A DNA stretch of 64,000 nt from Gp6-AA40 sp035649635 (GTDB lineage: Bacteria > Acidobacteriota > Vicinamibacteria > Vicinamibacterales > UBA2999): the NCBI GenBank assembly GCA_035649635.1, contig DASRJE010000187.1:19839-83838 (forward strand). Direction: 5' to 3'. The translations under genes and the position numbers were made by a program. Positions 43,500 through 51,646 of the stretch are shown piece by piece; position 1 is the first letter of the stretch, and every line of letters begins with the position of its first letter. Under the pieces are notes generated by a model. The model had not been told where the DNA came from. It ran no database searches and worked only from the letters and a program-made list of their open reading frames with translations.

Positions 43500-44812
43500 T
43501 GCCGGTCAGCGTCGTGATGCCTGCGCTCGAGATGGCGCAGGAGACGGGCAAGCTGGTTTCGTGGAAAAAGAGGGAAGGGGAGCAGGTCTACAAGGGCGAG
43601 ATGCTCCTCGAGGTGGAGACTGACAAGGCGGTTGTCGAGATCGAGGCGGCGGGCGACGGCGTGCTGTCGGCAGTGACGGCGAAAGAAGGCGACGTCGTTC
43701 CTGTCGGTCAGACGATCGCGTGGCTGCTCAAACCTGGTGAAGCGGTCCCGAAATCCGGCGGGCCGCAGCAGACCGGGCGCAAAATGGATTCGGCTCCCGC
43801 CGCGGCCGCGGTCGCATCAGCTCCCGCAGCAGCGGAAGCGGCGCCTGCCGTGGCTCCGCGCATCTCACCGAAAGCACGGCGTCTCGCCCGCGAGCATGGC
43901 GTCGACATCACGAAGCTTCGCGGATCCGGTTCGGGGGGAGAGGTTCTCGCGGATGACATCCTGAAAGCCGCCCAGGCCGCGAGCGGACCCGCGGAGGTCC
44001 CATCGACGCCGGCTCCAGGTCCGGCTAACCGCCTTCGCCAAGGCTCCGGCGGTCAAGAAGCCGGACACTACGAGGTGCCGGCGCCGGCCGCTCGACCGGT
44101 TGCGCCACCGCCGCCCTCGGCGGCTGGTCCGGCGGACGCCGTCAGTTCGATCGGCCGCATCATGGCCGAGCGCACCACGCAAAGCTGGACGACGGTTCCG
44201 CATTTCTTTGTCGCGCGTGACGTCGATGCGACTGCCCTCAACGCGACGCGCGAAGGGCTCGTTCCGGTGATCGAGAAATCGCATGGCGTGAAGGTCACGC
44301 ACACCGACCTGATGATCTCTGCTGTCGCCAAGGCGCTCAAGCAATATCCGCGGATGAACGGCAGTTGGGTCAATAACGCAGTCTCGTTGAACGCCGACAT
44401 CAACGTGGCGCTGGCGATGGCTGTGGAGAACGCAGTGGTGACCGCCGTGATCCGCAATGCCGATAAGCTGCCGCTTGGCGCGATCGCCAAGCAGCGCAAG
44501 GAACTGTCGGAGCGCGCGCGTGCCAACAAGCTGCAGCCGGCGGACATTTCCGGTGCGACCTTCACGATCAGCAATCTCGGCATGTTTGGCGTGGACGCAT
44601 TCACCGCCATCATCGTGCCGCCGCAGGCCGGTATCCTCGCGGTTGGTGCTATCAGCGACCGCGTGGTCGCCGTCGCCGGCATGATCGGCATTCGCCCGAT
44701 GGTAACGCTTACGTTGTCCTCGGATCATCGGATCATCGATGGTGCTCGTGCCGCGCAGTTCATGCAGGAGGTCGTCGGCACGCTGTCTGATCCGGGCAAG
44801 TGGCTGGCTTGA
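43499..44812 (+). CDS. Dihydrolipoamide acyltransferase (E2)
   Basis: Core acyltransferase of the complex. It has 437 residues: a lipoyl domain at 1-80 with the lipoylated Lys43 in ETDKAVVE, an Ala/Pro linker, an E1/E3-binding domain at about 121-157 (ISPKARRLAREHG), and a catalytic domain from about 210 with DHRIIDG at 409-415 holding the active His410. Residues 177-188 (NRLRQGSGGQEA) are encoded by a dispersed repeat inserted in the second linker. No E3 gene is present in the window. The ATG overlaps the M24 stop. Confidence 0.92.
   Translation: MPVSVVMPALEMAQETGKLVSWKKREGEQVYKGEMLLEVETDKAVVEIEAAGDGVLSAVTAKEGDVVPVGQTIAWLLKPGEAVPKSGGPQQTGRKMDSAPAAAAVASAPAAAEAAPAVAPRISPKARRLAREHGVDITKLRGSGSGGEVLADDILKAAQAASGPAEVPSTPAPGPANRLRQGSGGQEAGHYEVPAPAARPVAPPPPSAAGPADAVSSIGRIMAERTTQSWTTVPHFFVARDVDATALNATREGLVPVIEKSHGVKVTHTDLMISAVAKALKQYPRMNGSWVNNAVSLNADINVALAMAVENAVVTAVIRNADKLPLGAIAKQRKELSERARANKLQPADISGATFTISNLGMFGVDAFTAIIVPPQAGILAVGAISDRVVAVAGMIGIRPMVTLTLSSDHRIIDGARAAQFMQEVVGTLSDPGKWLA
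44028..44057. repeat. CCGCCTTCGCC-type repeat inserted in the E2 gene
   Basis: CCGCC (44029-44033) and GGCGG (44048-44052) bound TTCGCCAAGGCTCC, a partly self-complementary unit. It keeps the frame and encodes NRLRQGSGGQ. I recall near-identical peptides in unrelated Vicinamibacterales proteins, but cannot check. It is related to the CTCCGCCTTCGC module at 3122 and 14781. Confidence 0.6.
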
Positions 44813-44820
44813 TGTTGGGC

Positions 44821-44885
44821 AGGCGGGTCTAAAGACCCGCCTCTACGTGTAGACGATTAGTAGCGGCGGGCCTTCAGGCCCGCCG
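44821..44885. repeat. REP/BIME-like inverted pair after the E2 gene
   Basis: AGGCGGGTCT/AGACCCGCCT (44821-44842, loop AA) is followed by CTACG. A GTAG-type head then precedes CGGCGGGCCT/AGGCCCGCCG (44864-44885, loop TC). Both stems are perfect over 10 bases and point head to head. It ends 13 bases before the SDR gene. Confidence 0.75.
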
Positions 44886-44898
44886 AATCCTCTAAGCG

Positions 44899-45708
44899 AT
44901 GAATCTCGGACTCAAAGGACGAACCGCGCTCGTCACCGGTGCCAGCAAGGGCATCGGAAAAGCGATCGCTCGCGGATTGGCGAACGAAGGCGTCAACCTC
45001 GTGCTGCTCGCCCGCGGTGTCGAAGAACTCGAGCGCTCGGCGGCCGAGATTTGTCGCGCCACTGGGGTCCGCGTGATCACCGTCGCAACAGACATGCGAG
45101 ACACGGCCGCCGTGAAAGCGGCCGCCGATCGGGCTGCGAGCGAATTCAAGACCATTCACATCCTGGTCAACAACGCCGGCGGACCCATCAAGCGGCAGGA
45201 ACGGCAGATCACCTGGCCCGACACCGACTGGATGGATGACGTGAACATCAAGACGATGGGGATGTTGCGGATGATCCAGGCGTTGCTGCCGAGCATGCCG
45301 ACCGACGGCACGGGCCGCATCATCAACATCAGCGGGATCGCGGGCTCCAGTGTGCTCTCGTCCGCGTTGACGCACGGGTTGAACAACTCGGCGATGAATC
45401 ACGTAACCACCTACCTGGCGCAGGATCTGTCAGCGTCGAGAATCAGCGTCAACTCGGTGATTCCCGGGCTCATCGCGACCGAGTGGCGTGAAAGCTGGGC
45501 CGAGAACATGGGGCGCCAGCGCGGCCAGACGAAGCAGCAGTTCCTCGACGACACCTGTCGAGACTGGGGCATCCCGTCGCGGCGGTGGGGCACAATGGAA
45601 GAAGTCTCTGACGTCGTCGTGTTCCTCGCGTCTGATCGCGCCAGTTATGTCAACGGCGCGCGCATCACGGTCGACGGTGGATACACGATCAACACGAGAA
45701 ACTCATAG
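44899..45708 (+). CDS. SDR-family protein lacking the usual catalytic Tyr and Lys
   Basis: A 269-residue Rossmann-fold short-chain dehydrogenase/reductase-like protein. The coenzyme motif TGASKGIGKA near 15-24 and the NNAGG near 92 are intact, as is a C-terminal VNGARITVDGG. At the active site YxxxK reads His159-x3-Asn163 (THGLNN), and the expected Ser region reads NISGIAG. It may use different chemistry, bind a ligand without turnover, or belong to an SDR branch I cannot name. It lies downstream of E2 and upstream of the aldehyde dehydrogenase. Confidence 0.8.
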   Translation: MNLGLKGRTALVTGASKGIGKAIARGLANEGVNLVLLARGVEELERSAAEICRATGVRVITVATDMRDTAAVKAAADRAASEFKTIHILVNNAGGPIKRQERQITWPDTDWMDDVNIKTMGMLRMIQALLPSMPTDGTGRIINISGIAGSSVLSSALTHGLNNSAMNHVTTYLAQDLSASRISVNSVIPGLIATEWRESWAENMGRQRGQTKQQFLDDTCRDWGIPSRRWGTMEEVSDVVVFLASDRASYVNGARITVDGGYTINTRNS

Positions 45709-45742
45709 ACCGGGATTCGGGATCCGGGACTCGGGATCCGAG
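45708..45742. repeat. Heptad repeat between SDR and aldehyde dehydrogenase
   Basis: GACCGGG (45708), ATTCGGG (45715), ATCCGGG (45722), ACTCGGG (45729) and ATCCGAG (45736) are in perfect register. The first unit begins with the last base of the SDR stop codon. The unit type matches that inside nuoL. Confidence 0.75.
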
Positions 45743-45767
45743 TTCTTATCAGTTCGAACAGGCAGGC

Positions 45768-47252
45768 ATGCCGACGACATCTACAACCGTTCCGACCGGT
45801 GTCACTCTCAACGATTCGAAGCTGTTTCGGCAATCGTGCTATGTCGACGGCGCCTGGATCAGCGCGCGGTCGGGTGGCACCATCTCGGTGGACAACCCGG
45901 CGACTGGCGAGGTGATCGGTACCGTGCCCACGCTGGGCGCGGCCGAGACACGCGCCGCAATCGAGGCAGCGGATCGAGCGCTGCCAGCGTGGCGCAAGAA
46001 GACGGCGAAGGAACGCGCAGCCATCGTCAGGAAGTGGTACGAGCTGATGCTCCAGCATCAGGAGGATCTTGCTCGCCTGATGACGACGGAGCAGGGGAAG
46101 GTGCTGGCGGAGTCGAAGGACGAGGTTGTGTACGCCGCCTCGTTCCTGGAATGGTTCGCCGAAGAAGCCAAGCGCGTCTACGGCGACACGATCCCCGGGC
46201 ACGCGGCGGACAAGCGGATCGTCGTCATCAAGCAGCCGATTGGGGTGGTCGCCTGCATCACGCCGTGGAATTTTCCGCTAGCGATGATTACACGCAAAGC
46301 CGGTCCGGCGATTGCGGCTGGCTGCACGGTTGTCGTCAAGCCGGCGTCGCAGACGCCGTTCTCTGCGCTGGCGCTCGCCGAATTGGCTGAACGTGCCGGC
46401 ATTCCGAAGGGTGTCTTCAACGTCGTCACAGGAGCGGCGTCGGAGATTGGCGGCGAGCTCACGTCCAACCCGATTGTGAAGAAACTGTCATTTACCGGCT
46501 CGACGGAAGTCGGCAAGGTCCTGATGTCGCAGTGCGCGGCAACCGTGAAGAAGTTGTCGCTCGAGCTCGGCGGCAACGCGCCGTTCATCGTCTTTGACGA
46601 TGCGGATTTGGATGCAGCGGTGGAGGGGGCGATCGCCTCGAAGTACAGGAACACGGGCCAGACGTGCGTGTGCGTCAACCGAATCTACGTGCAGGACGGT
46701 GTCTACGACGCGTTCGCGTCCAAGCTGTCGGAAGCCGTGAAGAAACTGAAGCCGGCGCCCGGGCTCGAGCCAGGTGCGACACAGGGTCCGCTGATCGACG
46801 ACAAGGCCGTTGCCAAAGTCGAGGAGCACATCGCCGACGCGGTCACGAAGGGCGCGCGAGTGGTCCTCGGCGGGAATCGTCATGCGCTCGGCGGCCGCTT
46901 CTTCGAACCGACCGTCATCGTCGACGTGACGCCGCAGATGATGGTGGCGCGCGAAGAGACGTTCGGCCCGGTGGCACCGCTCTTCAAGTTCGACACCGAG
47001 GACGAGGCCGTCGCGATGGCCAACGACACCGAGTTCGGTTTGGCCGCGTACTTCTACGGTCGCGACATTGGTCGCGTGTGGCGCGTGGCCGAGGCGCTCG
47101 AGTCCGGCATTATCGGCATCAATACCGGTCTCATCTCGACCGAAGTCGCGCCGTTTGGCGGAGTGAAGGAATCCGGCCTCGGCCGCGAGGGCTCGAAATA
47201 CGGCATCGAGGAGTACCTCGAGATCAAGTACCTGTGCCTAGGCGGGATCTAG
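45768..47252 (+). CDS. NAD(P)-dependent aldehyde dehydrogenase, succinate-semialdehyde type
   Basis: A 494-residue ALDH that oxidises an aldehyde to the acid. Seen: TPWNFPLAMITRKAGPA near 165-181, the FTGSTEVGK segment near 244, catalytic Glu in LELGGNAPFIV near 266, catalytic Cys in GQTCVCVNR near 300, and PFGGVKESGLGREG near 462. The double-Cys and overall layout match succinate-semialdehyde dehydrogenase (GabD), but methylmalonate- or glutarate-semialdehyde cannot be excluded. Last gene of the catabolic run. Confidence 0.9.
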   Translation: MPTTSTTVPTGVTLNDSKLFRQSCYVDGAWISARSGGTISVDNPATGEVIGTVPTLGAAETRAAIEAADRALPAWRKKTAKERAAIVRKWYELMLQHQEDLARLMTTEQGKVLAESKDEVVYAASFLEWFAEEAKRVYGDTIPGHAADKRIVVIKQPIGVVACITPWNFPLAMITRKAGPAIAAGCTVVVKPASQTPFSALALAELAERAGIPKGVFNVVTGAASEIGGELTSNPIVKKLSFTGSTEVGKVLMSQCAATVKKLSLELGGNAPFIVFDDADLDAAVEGAIASKYRNTGQTCVCVNRIYVQDGVYDAFASKLSEAVKKLKPAPGLEPGATQGPLIDDKAVAKVEEHIADAVTKGARVVLGGNRHALGGRFFEPTVIVDVTPQMMVAREETFGPVAPLFKFDTEDEAVAMANDTEFGLAAYFYGRDIGRVWRVAEALESGIIGINTGLISTEVAPFGGVKESGLGREGSKYGIEEYLEIKYLCLGGI

Positions 47253-47345
47253 GTTTACGCTGGAGCCGAACCCGGAGCCAAAATTTGGGACGCGGAGTCA
47301 GGTCGGCCGCGTCCCGCCGCTCTACATTCGTCGTGAGCAGGACAT

Positions 47346-48272
47346 ATGAGCACACACCGGGACGTTGATCGTCTCTCCGCCGTTGTGCTGGACTCGCTGG
47401 ACGACGAAGGCGGCAGTGACGCGCTCGCGCGGCGGGCGTATGCGAGCCGGACGCAGTTTTTCCGGATCTTCCGGGCGGTCATCGACGAAACACCAGCGGC
47501 GATGCGCAGGCGTTTGCTGCTGGAACGGGCAGCCTGGCAGCTCGGGCGCACGCAACAGTCCGTCACGCACATCGCCCTCGATGCTGGTTACGGATCACTC
47601 GAGGCGTTTACGCGGGCGTTTCGTAAAGCGTTCCGCATCTCGCCTAGCCTGTATCGCCGCATGGGCGCGACGCACTATCACCTTCCGTCATCCACCTCGA
47701 TTCACTTCTGTGCTCCGACGTCCCGCTCGAGAGGAGACGACATGGATCTGTACGACATCTTCGCGGGCGCTGAATCGTTTCACACACAAAAACTGCTCGA
47801 GCACGCACGGGAGCTGACCCCCGAGCAGCTCGATGCCCCATTGAACAACAAGACCTACGTGTTTCCCTGGGACTCGCCGGCCGGGAGTCTCCGCGATTTG
47901 TTGCGCCGGATTGTGCAGACGAAGGAGATCTGGACAGCGGCACTGACGGGCGGCACGTTTTCCGATCCCAAAGCGGAACCGCCAGAGCAGGGAACACCCG
48001 ATGTGTTGCTCGCGCGCCTGAAGAAGGTCGACGTCGAATTCAACCGCGTCCTCCACGACGTGCGGAATCGCAACGCCTGGGGCGATACGTTCGTCGACGC
48101 GTTGTGCGAACCGCCGGAGACGTTCACCTTTGGCGGCATGTTCGCGCACGTGGTGACGTTCAACGGCTATCAGCGCCTGCTCGCGCTCGACGCGCTGCGA
48201 CGAATGGGCGTCAAGGTCGAGGGATTCGGCTGCCCGACGGAATACGAGGCAAGTCTTACATCGACGCGTTGA
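47346..48272 (+). CDS. AraC-type HTH regulator fused to a DinB-like domain
   Basis: A 308-residue protein. Residues about 10-105 form the double HTH of AraC/XylS regulators (RRAYASRTQFFRIFR and HIALDAGYGSLEAFTRAFRKAF). From about residue 130 a DinB-like four-helix domain follows. It starts DLYDIFAGAESFHTQKLLEH and later holds AHVVTFNGYQRLL, with His residues at the usual metal positions. Fusions of AraC HTH to small-molecule domains are known; with DinB it suggests a thiol- or metal-dependent sensor. Start ATG 47346. The target is unknown. Confidence 0.8.
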   Translation: MSTHRDVDRLSAVVLDSLDDEGGSDALARRAYASRTQFFRIFRAVIDETPAAMRRRLLLERAAWQLGRTQQSVTHIALDAGYGSLEAFTRAFRKAFRISPSLYRRMGATHYHLPSSTSIHFCAPTSRSRGDDMDLYDIFAGAESFHTQKLLEHARELTPEQLDAPLNNKTYVFPWDSPAGSLRDLLRRIVQTKEIWTAALTGGTFSDPKAEPPEQGTPDVLLARLKKVDVEFNRVLHDVRNRNAWGDTFVDALCEPPETFTFGGMFAHVVTFNGYQRLLALDALRRMGVKVEGFGCPTEYEASLTSTR

Positions 48273-48275
48273 GCT

Positions 48276-48345
48276 CAACTACCCAACTCCCAACTCTCGA
48301 ACAGCTTAGTTCTTGGGGAGTTGGGAATTGGGGATTGGGAGTTGA
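48276..48345. repeat. Heptad repeat with inverted arms between convergent genes
   Basis: CAACTAC, CCAACTC and CCAACTC at 48276-48296, then a spacer, then GAGTTGG (48318), GAATTGG (48325), GGATTGG (48332) and GAGTTGA (48339). The arms are complementary, so the array can fold into a hairpin between the AraC-DinB and MFS genes. Confidence 0.85.
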
Positions 48346-48352
48346 AAGCGCA

Positions 48353-49627
48353 CTAGCTCCGCGCGACCGCCTGATTGCGGCTCAGGAACATCCAGATCGC
48401 GACGCCGGCTGCCGGCATCAGCGCGATGATCCAGAAGATCTCTTCCCAGCGTTGACCGCTGATCAGGTTGGCGCCGGGAAGAATCCGCAGGCTGCCGATG
48501 GCCACGCCGGCACCGATGGCGTTCAGCAGGATGAAATTCACCAGCGACCAGGAGCCGGACGCGATGCCGGACATCATCGCGGACTGCTCGCGCGGGAACG
48601 CGTACGAGCCGACCTTCAGCGCCACCATCTGAAAACCGCCACCGATGAACGTCGACAGCGAGATCAGTCCGATCGCGATCGGCAGCGACGTCGTCATCGT
48701 CGTGAAGCCCAGCGTCAGCGAGATCACCGTGAGCAGCAGGAACATGCCCACCGGCCGCGGGTTGTTGGCCGCATAGCGATCGGCCGCCCAGCCCCAGAAG
48801 AAGTAGCCGATACCCCAGGTGAGCGGGGGAATCCAGACGACGCTGTTCACGTCGGCCTGTGTCATCTGCAGCCGCTGCACGAGATAGATTGCGAGGATGG
48901 TGAGCACGGGTCCTGGCGAAATTGCCGGGAGCGCGTAGCTGAAGAAGAGTGCCCATACGCGCCGTTCACGCAGGTTCGGCCACTCCATCTTCGACGTCAT
49001 GTGCGCGCTCTTCCGCAGGAACGGCGGACGCGCGATAGCCGCCCAGATCAGCATCCACAGCACGCCGAGGGCGCCGGTCGCGAGGAACGCGACCTTCCAT
49101 CCGTACTCAATCGCGAGTGGTCCGAGAAGCACCGGCATCATCACCGCGCCGATCGTGCCACCGCTGAAGGAGAGGGCGATGCCGCGCGCGCGCAGGTTAG
49201 CAGGCAACGTCTCGACCGCCGTGCGCAGGCCGCCGGGGAACGTGCCGCCTTCTCCCAGGCCTAGCACGGCGCGCGCGAGCGCGAACCCGGCGAAGCTCGC
49301 CATCGCCGCGTGCGACATGCTCGCGGCGGTCCACACTCCGACGGCGAGCAGCATGCCGATGCGAAGGCCGACGCGGTCGAGCACGGAACCCCACACCGGG
49401 TTGCCGAGCGTGTAGGTGAGGAAGAAGAAGGACGTCGCGGTCGTAAAATCCTGCGCCGTCAGGCCGGTGTCCTTGATGATCGTCGGAGACAGGATGTTCA
49501 GCACCTGCCGATCGACGAACGACAGCCACGAGCAGAGCGCCATGCCAAGGCAGGGCACCCACATTTGCCAGCCGGTGGCGCCCGTCGTGGTCGCTCCCGC
49601 AGTACGAACCGTGGTCTGTGTGCTCAT
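48353..49627 (-). CDS. MFS transporter, anion:cation symporter-like
   Basis: A 424-residue 12-helix major facilitator of the type that imports sugar acids such as hexuronates or galactonate. From ATG 49627, which follows GGAG, the start reads MSTQTTVRTAGATT. Seen: SFVDRQVLNILSPTI near 31-45, GLGEGGTFPGGLRTAVETLP near 117, and loop RFG-type motifs. A longer upstream frame has a non-membrane Arg/Ser-rich start and is rejected. It is paired with a second MFS gene 10 bases upstream. Confidence 0.85.
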   Translation of the reverse strand: MSTQTTVRTAGATTTGATGWQMWVPCLGMALCSWLSFVDRQVLNILSPTIIKDTGLTAQDFTTATSFFFLTYTLGNPVWGSVLDRVGLRIGMLLAVGVWTAASMSHAAMASFAGFALARAVLGLGEGGTFPGGLRTAVETLPANLRARGIALSFSGGTIGAVMMPVLLGPLAIEYGWKVAFLATGALGVLWMLIWAAIARPPFLRKSAHMTSKMEWPNLRERRVWALFFSYALPAISPGPVLTILAIYLVQRLQMTQADVNSVVWIPPLTWGIGYFFWGWAADRYAANNPRPVGMFLLLTVISLTLGFTTMTTSLPIAIGLISLSTFIGGGFQMVALKVGSYAFPREQSAMMSGIASGSWSLVNFILLNAIGAGVAIGSLRILPGANLISGQRWEEIFWIIALMPAAGVAIWMFLSRNQAVARS

Positions 49628-49637
49628 CGTGTCTCCG

Positions 49638-50930
49638 TTAGGCGTCGAGCAGCTGGCCGCTGCGATTGGGTAGCGTGAACACCAGAACCGCGGCGAGCAG
49701 GAAGAAGGCAGAAGTGACGCTGAGCGCGAGCCCGATGCCGATGCCGGGCTGCGTTGCGATGACCCCGATGGTATACGGCGCCACGGCACCAGCCATTCGC
49801 CCGATGTTGTAGCTCGTGCCCTGGCCGGTCGCCCGCACCGCCGCTGGATACAGCTCGGCGACGAAGCTGCCGAACATGCTGAAGTAGCCGTAGCCGAAAT
49901 ATCCGATCAGCGGACCGAGCGCGAGCAGGACGAACGGGCTCCGCGCCATTTGCCCGTAGATCGGCACGAGCAGCGCCGCGCCGACCATGTAGAGCACGAA
50001 CGCCTGTCGCCGTCCGATCTTGTCAGCGATGAAACCGAACGTGAGGTAGCCGAAGTACGCCCCGAGCTGCACGGGGATGATCCATGGCAGCGATCCCACG
50101 ATCCCCATTCCCGCGCCACCTTGTTCGATCGGACGCGCCAGGAACGCAGGCAGCCAGAAGAAGAGACCCCAGTTCGCAAACTGCACGGCCGATCCGAGCG
50201 CGATGATAAGGAGTGTGCGACTGATCAGCGTCGGTCCGAAGATCACGGCGAACGGACTTGGTCCGTCGATCTTCTTCGGCTTGCGCGTCCACGACTCCGG
50301 TTCGTGGACGTAACGGCGAATCCACAAGGTGAAGAACGCCGGGATGACGCCGACCACGAAGAGCCAGCGCCACGCGTCGGCGCCGAGTGCCGGCGCTCCG
50401 AGAATGATGGCAGCCGAGATCGACGCCATCATGTAGCCGAGGGCCCATCCCGACTGCATGATGCTGATGGCCTTGTTACGAAGATGTGCCGGCCATGTTT
50501 CGCTGACCAGCACCGCGCCGGACGCCCACTCGCCGCCCATGCCGATGCCGAGCACTGCGCGCCAGAACAGCAGCTGCATGACACTCTGGGACGTTGCCGC
50601 TCCCAGCGACGCCAGCGAGAAAATCAGGATCGTGCCCATCAGGGCCCGCGTCCGGCCGAAACGGTCGGCGACGTAGCCGAAGATCGTGCCGCCGACGCCC
50701 GACATGACGAGCGTCGCCGTGCCGAGCATGCCGGCCGTGTCGTCGCCGAAGCCGAAGTACATGCGGAGCTGGCCGACGGCCATGGTGTAGAGCATGAAAT
50801 CCATGGCGTCGAGCATCCAGCCGAACTTCGCGGCCAGGAGTACACGCCATTGCTCTCTCGTGACCGTGCGATACCACGGCACGTCAGCGTCAATCGCCGT
50901 GGTCGCCGTTCGTGCTGCCCGAGCCTCCAT
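49638..50930 (-). CDS. MFS transporter, aromatic or carboxylic acid symporter-like
   Basis: A 430-residue 12-helix transporter resembling the AAHS/SHS carboxylate symporters. Seen: FGWMLDAMDFMLYTMAVGQ near 35-53, the MFS signature GYVADRFGRTRALMG near 84-98, and the GIGMGGEWASGAVLVSETWP segment near 126-145. I take ATG 50930; an ATG 15 codons earlier is possible. Two unlike MFS carriers side by side support organic-acid uptake for the island. Confidence 0.85.
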   Translation of the reverse strand: MEARAARTATTAIDADVPWYRTVTREQWRVLLAAKFGWMLDAMDFMLYTMAVGQLRMYFGFGDDTAGMLGTATLVMSGVGGTIFGYVADRFGRTRALMGTILIFSLASLGAATSQSVMQLLFWRAVLGIGMGGEWASGAVLVSETWPAHLRNKAISIMQSGWALGYMMASISAAIILGAPALGADAWRWLFVVGVIPAFFTLWIRRYVHEPESWTRKPKKIDGPSPFAVIFGPTLISRTLLIIALGSAVQFANWGLFFWLPAFLARPIEQGGAGMGIVGSLPWIIPVQLGAYFGYLTFGFIADKIGRRQAFVLYMVGAALLVPIYGQMARSPFVLLALGPLIGYFGYGYFSMFGSFVAELYPAAVRATGQGTSYNIGRMAGAVAPYTIGVIATQPGIGIGLALSVTSAFFLLAAVLVFTLPNRSGQLLDA

Positions 50931-51058
50931 GAACCCCTGGATCCTCCCGAAGTCCGTAGACCGTAGCCCGAGCATCGTGATGCGGTCAAGCCGCGTAAAT
51001 CGCTACAATGTGATGTTTCGTTGGCCCGTATCCGGGTCAGCCGGGAAAGGAGCGAGGA

Positions 51059-51526
51059 ATGTCGGTAGCTGTCGGCGCGAAGGCGCCAGATTTCACCCTT
51101 CCGAATCAGGATCGAGAGCCGGTCACGCTCAGCGAGCAGCTGAAGAAGGGGCCGGTGGTCCTGGCGTTCATGCCGGCGGCGTTCAGCGGCACCTGCACCA
51201 CCGAAATGTGCACGTTTCGCGACTCGACGGGCGAACTGAACAAGGTCAATGCCACCGTGCTCGGTGTTACGGTCGATACGTTCTTCGCGCTCAAGGCGTG
51301 GGCCGACGCGCAGTCGTTGAAGTTTCCGCTTCTCAGCGACTTCAACAAGGACGTCATACGGCAGTACGGCGTGGTCAATCCCGACATGATCGGGCTGAAG
51401 GACATCTCCAAGCGTGCGACGTTCGTCATCGATCGCGGCGGTATCGTTCGTCACGCCGAAGTGCTCGACGACGCGCGCAACGAGCCGAACTACGCAAAGG
51501 TGAAACAAGCGCTCGCCAGTCTTTAA
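51059..51526 (+). CDS. Peroxiredoxin (AhpE/Bcp-like)
   Basis: A 155-residue thiol peroxidase that reduces peroxides. Seen: GAKAPDFTLPNQD near 6-18 and the active site AAFSGTCTTEMCTFRD with the peroxidatic Cys46 and a second Cys51. Cys five apart is the Bcp/PrxQ arrangement, so an intramolecular disulfide is likely. The ATG at 51059 follows AGGAA. It is divergent from the MFS pair. Confidence 0.9.
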   Translation: MSVAVGAKAPDFTLPNQDREPVTLSEQLKKGPVVLAFMPAAFSGTCTTEMCTFRDSTGELNKVNATVLGVTVDTFFALKAWADAQSLKFPLLSDFNKDVIRQYGVVNPDMIGLKDISKRATFVIDRGGIVRHAEVLDDARNEPNYAKVKQALASL

Positions 51527-51534
51527 GGTGTTTC

Positions 51535-51566
51535 ACGTAGGGCGGGTCCTGCTTTTCGGACCCGCC
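51535..51566. repeat. GTAG-headed palindrome after the peroxiredoxin gene
   Basis: CGTAG is followed by GGCGGGTCC/GGACCCGCC (51541-51566) with an 8-base loop. It belongs to the REP-like family. It may serve as a 3' end for the peroxiredoxin message. Confidence 0.6.
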
Positions 51567-51646
51567 GACATGACCTTGGTCACTGCCCATAAGCAAGAAA
51601 TCTCGATACACTCCGTTGTCACTCCGCGTTTACAAATTCTTCGTCG

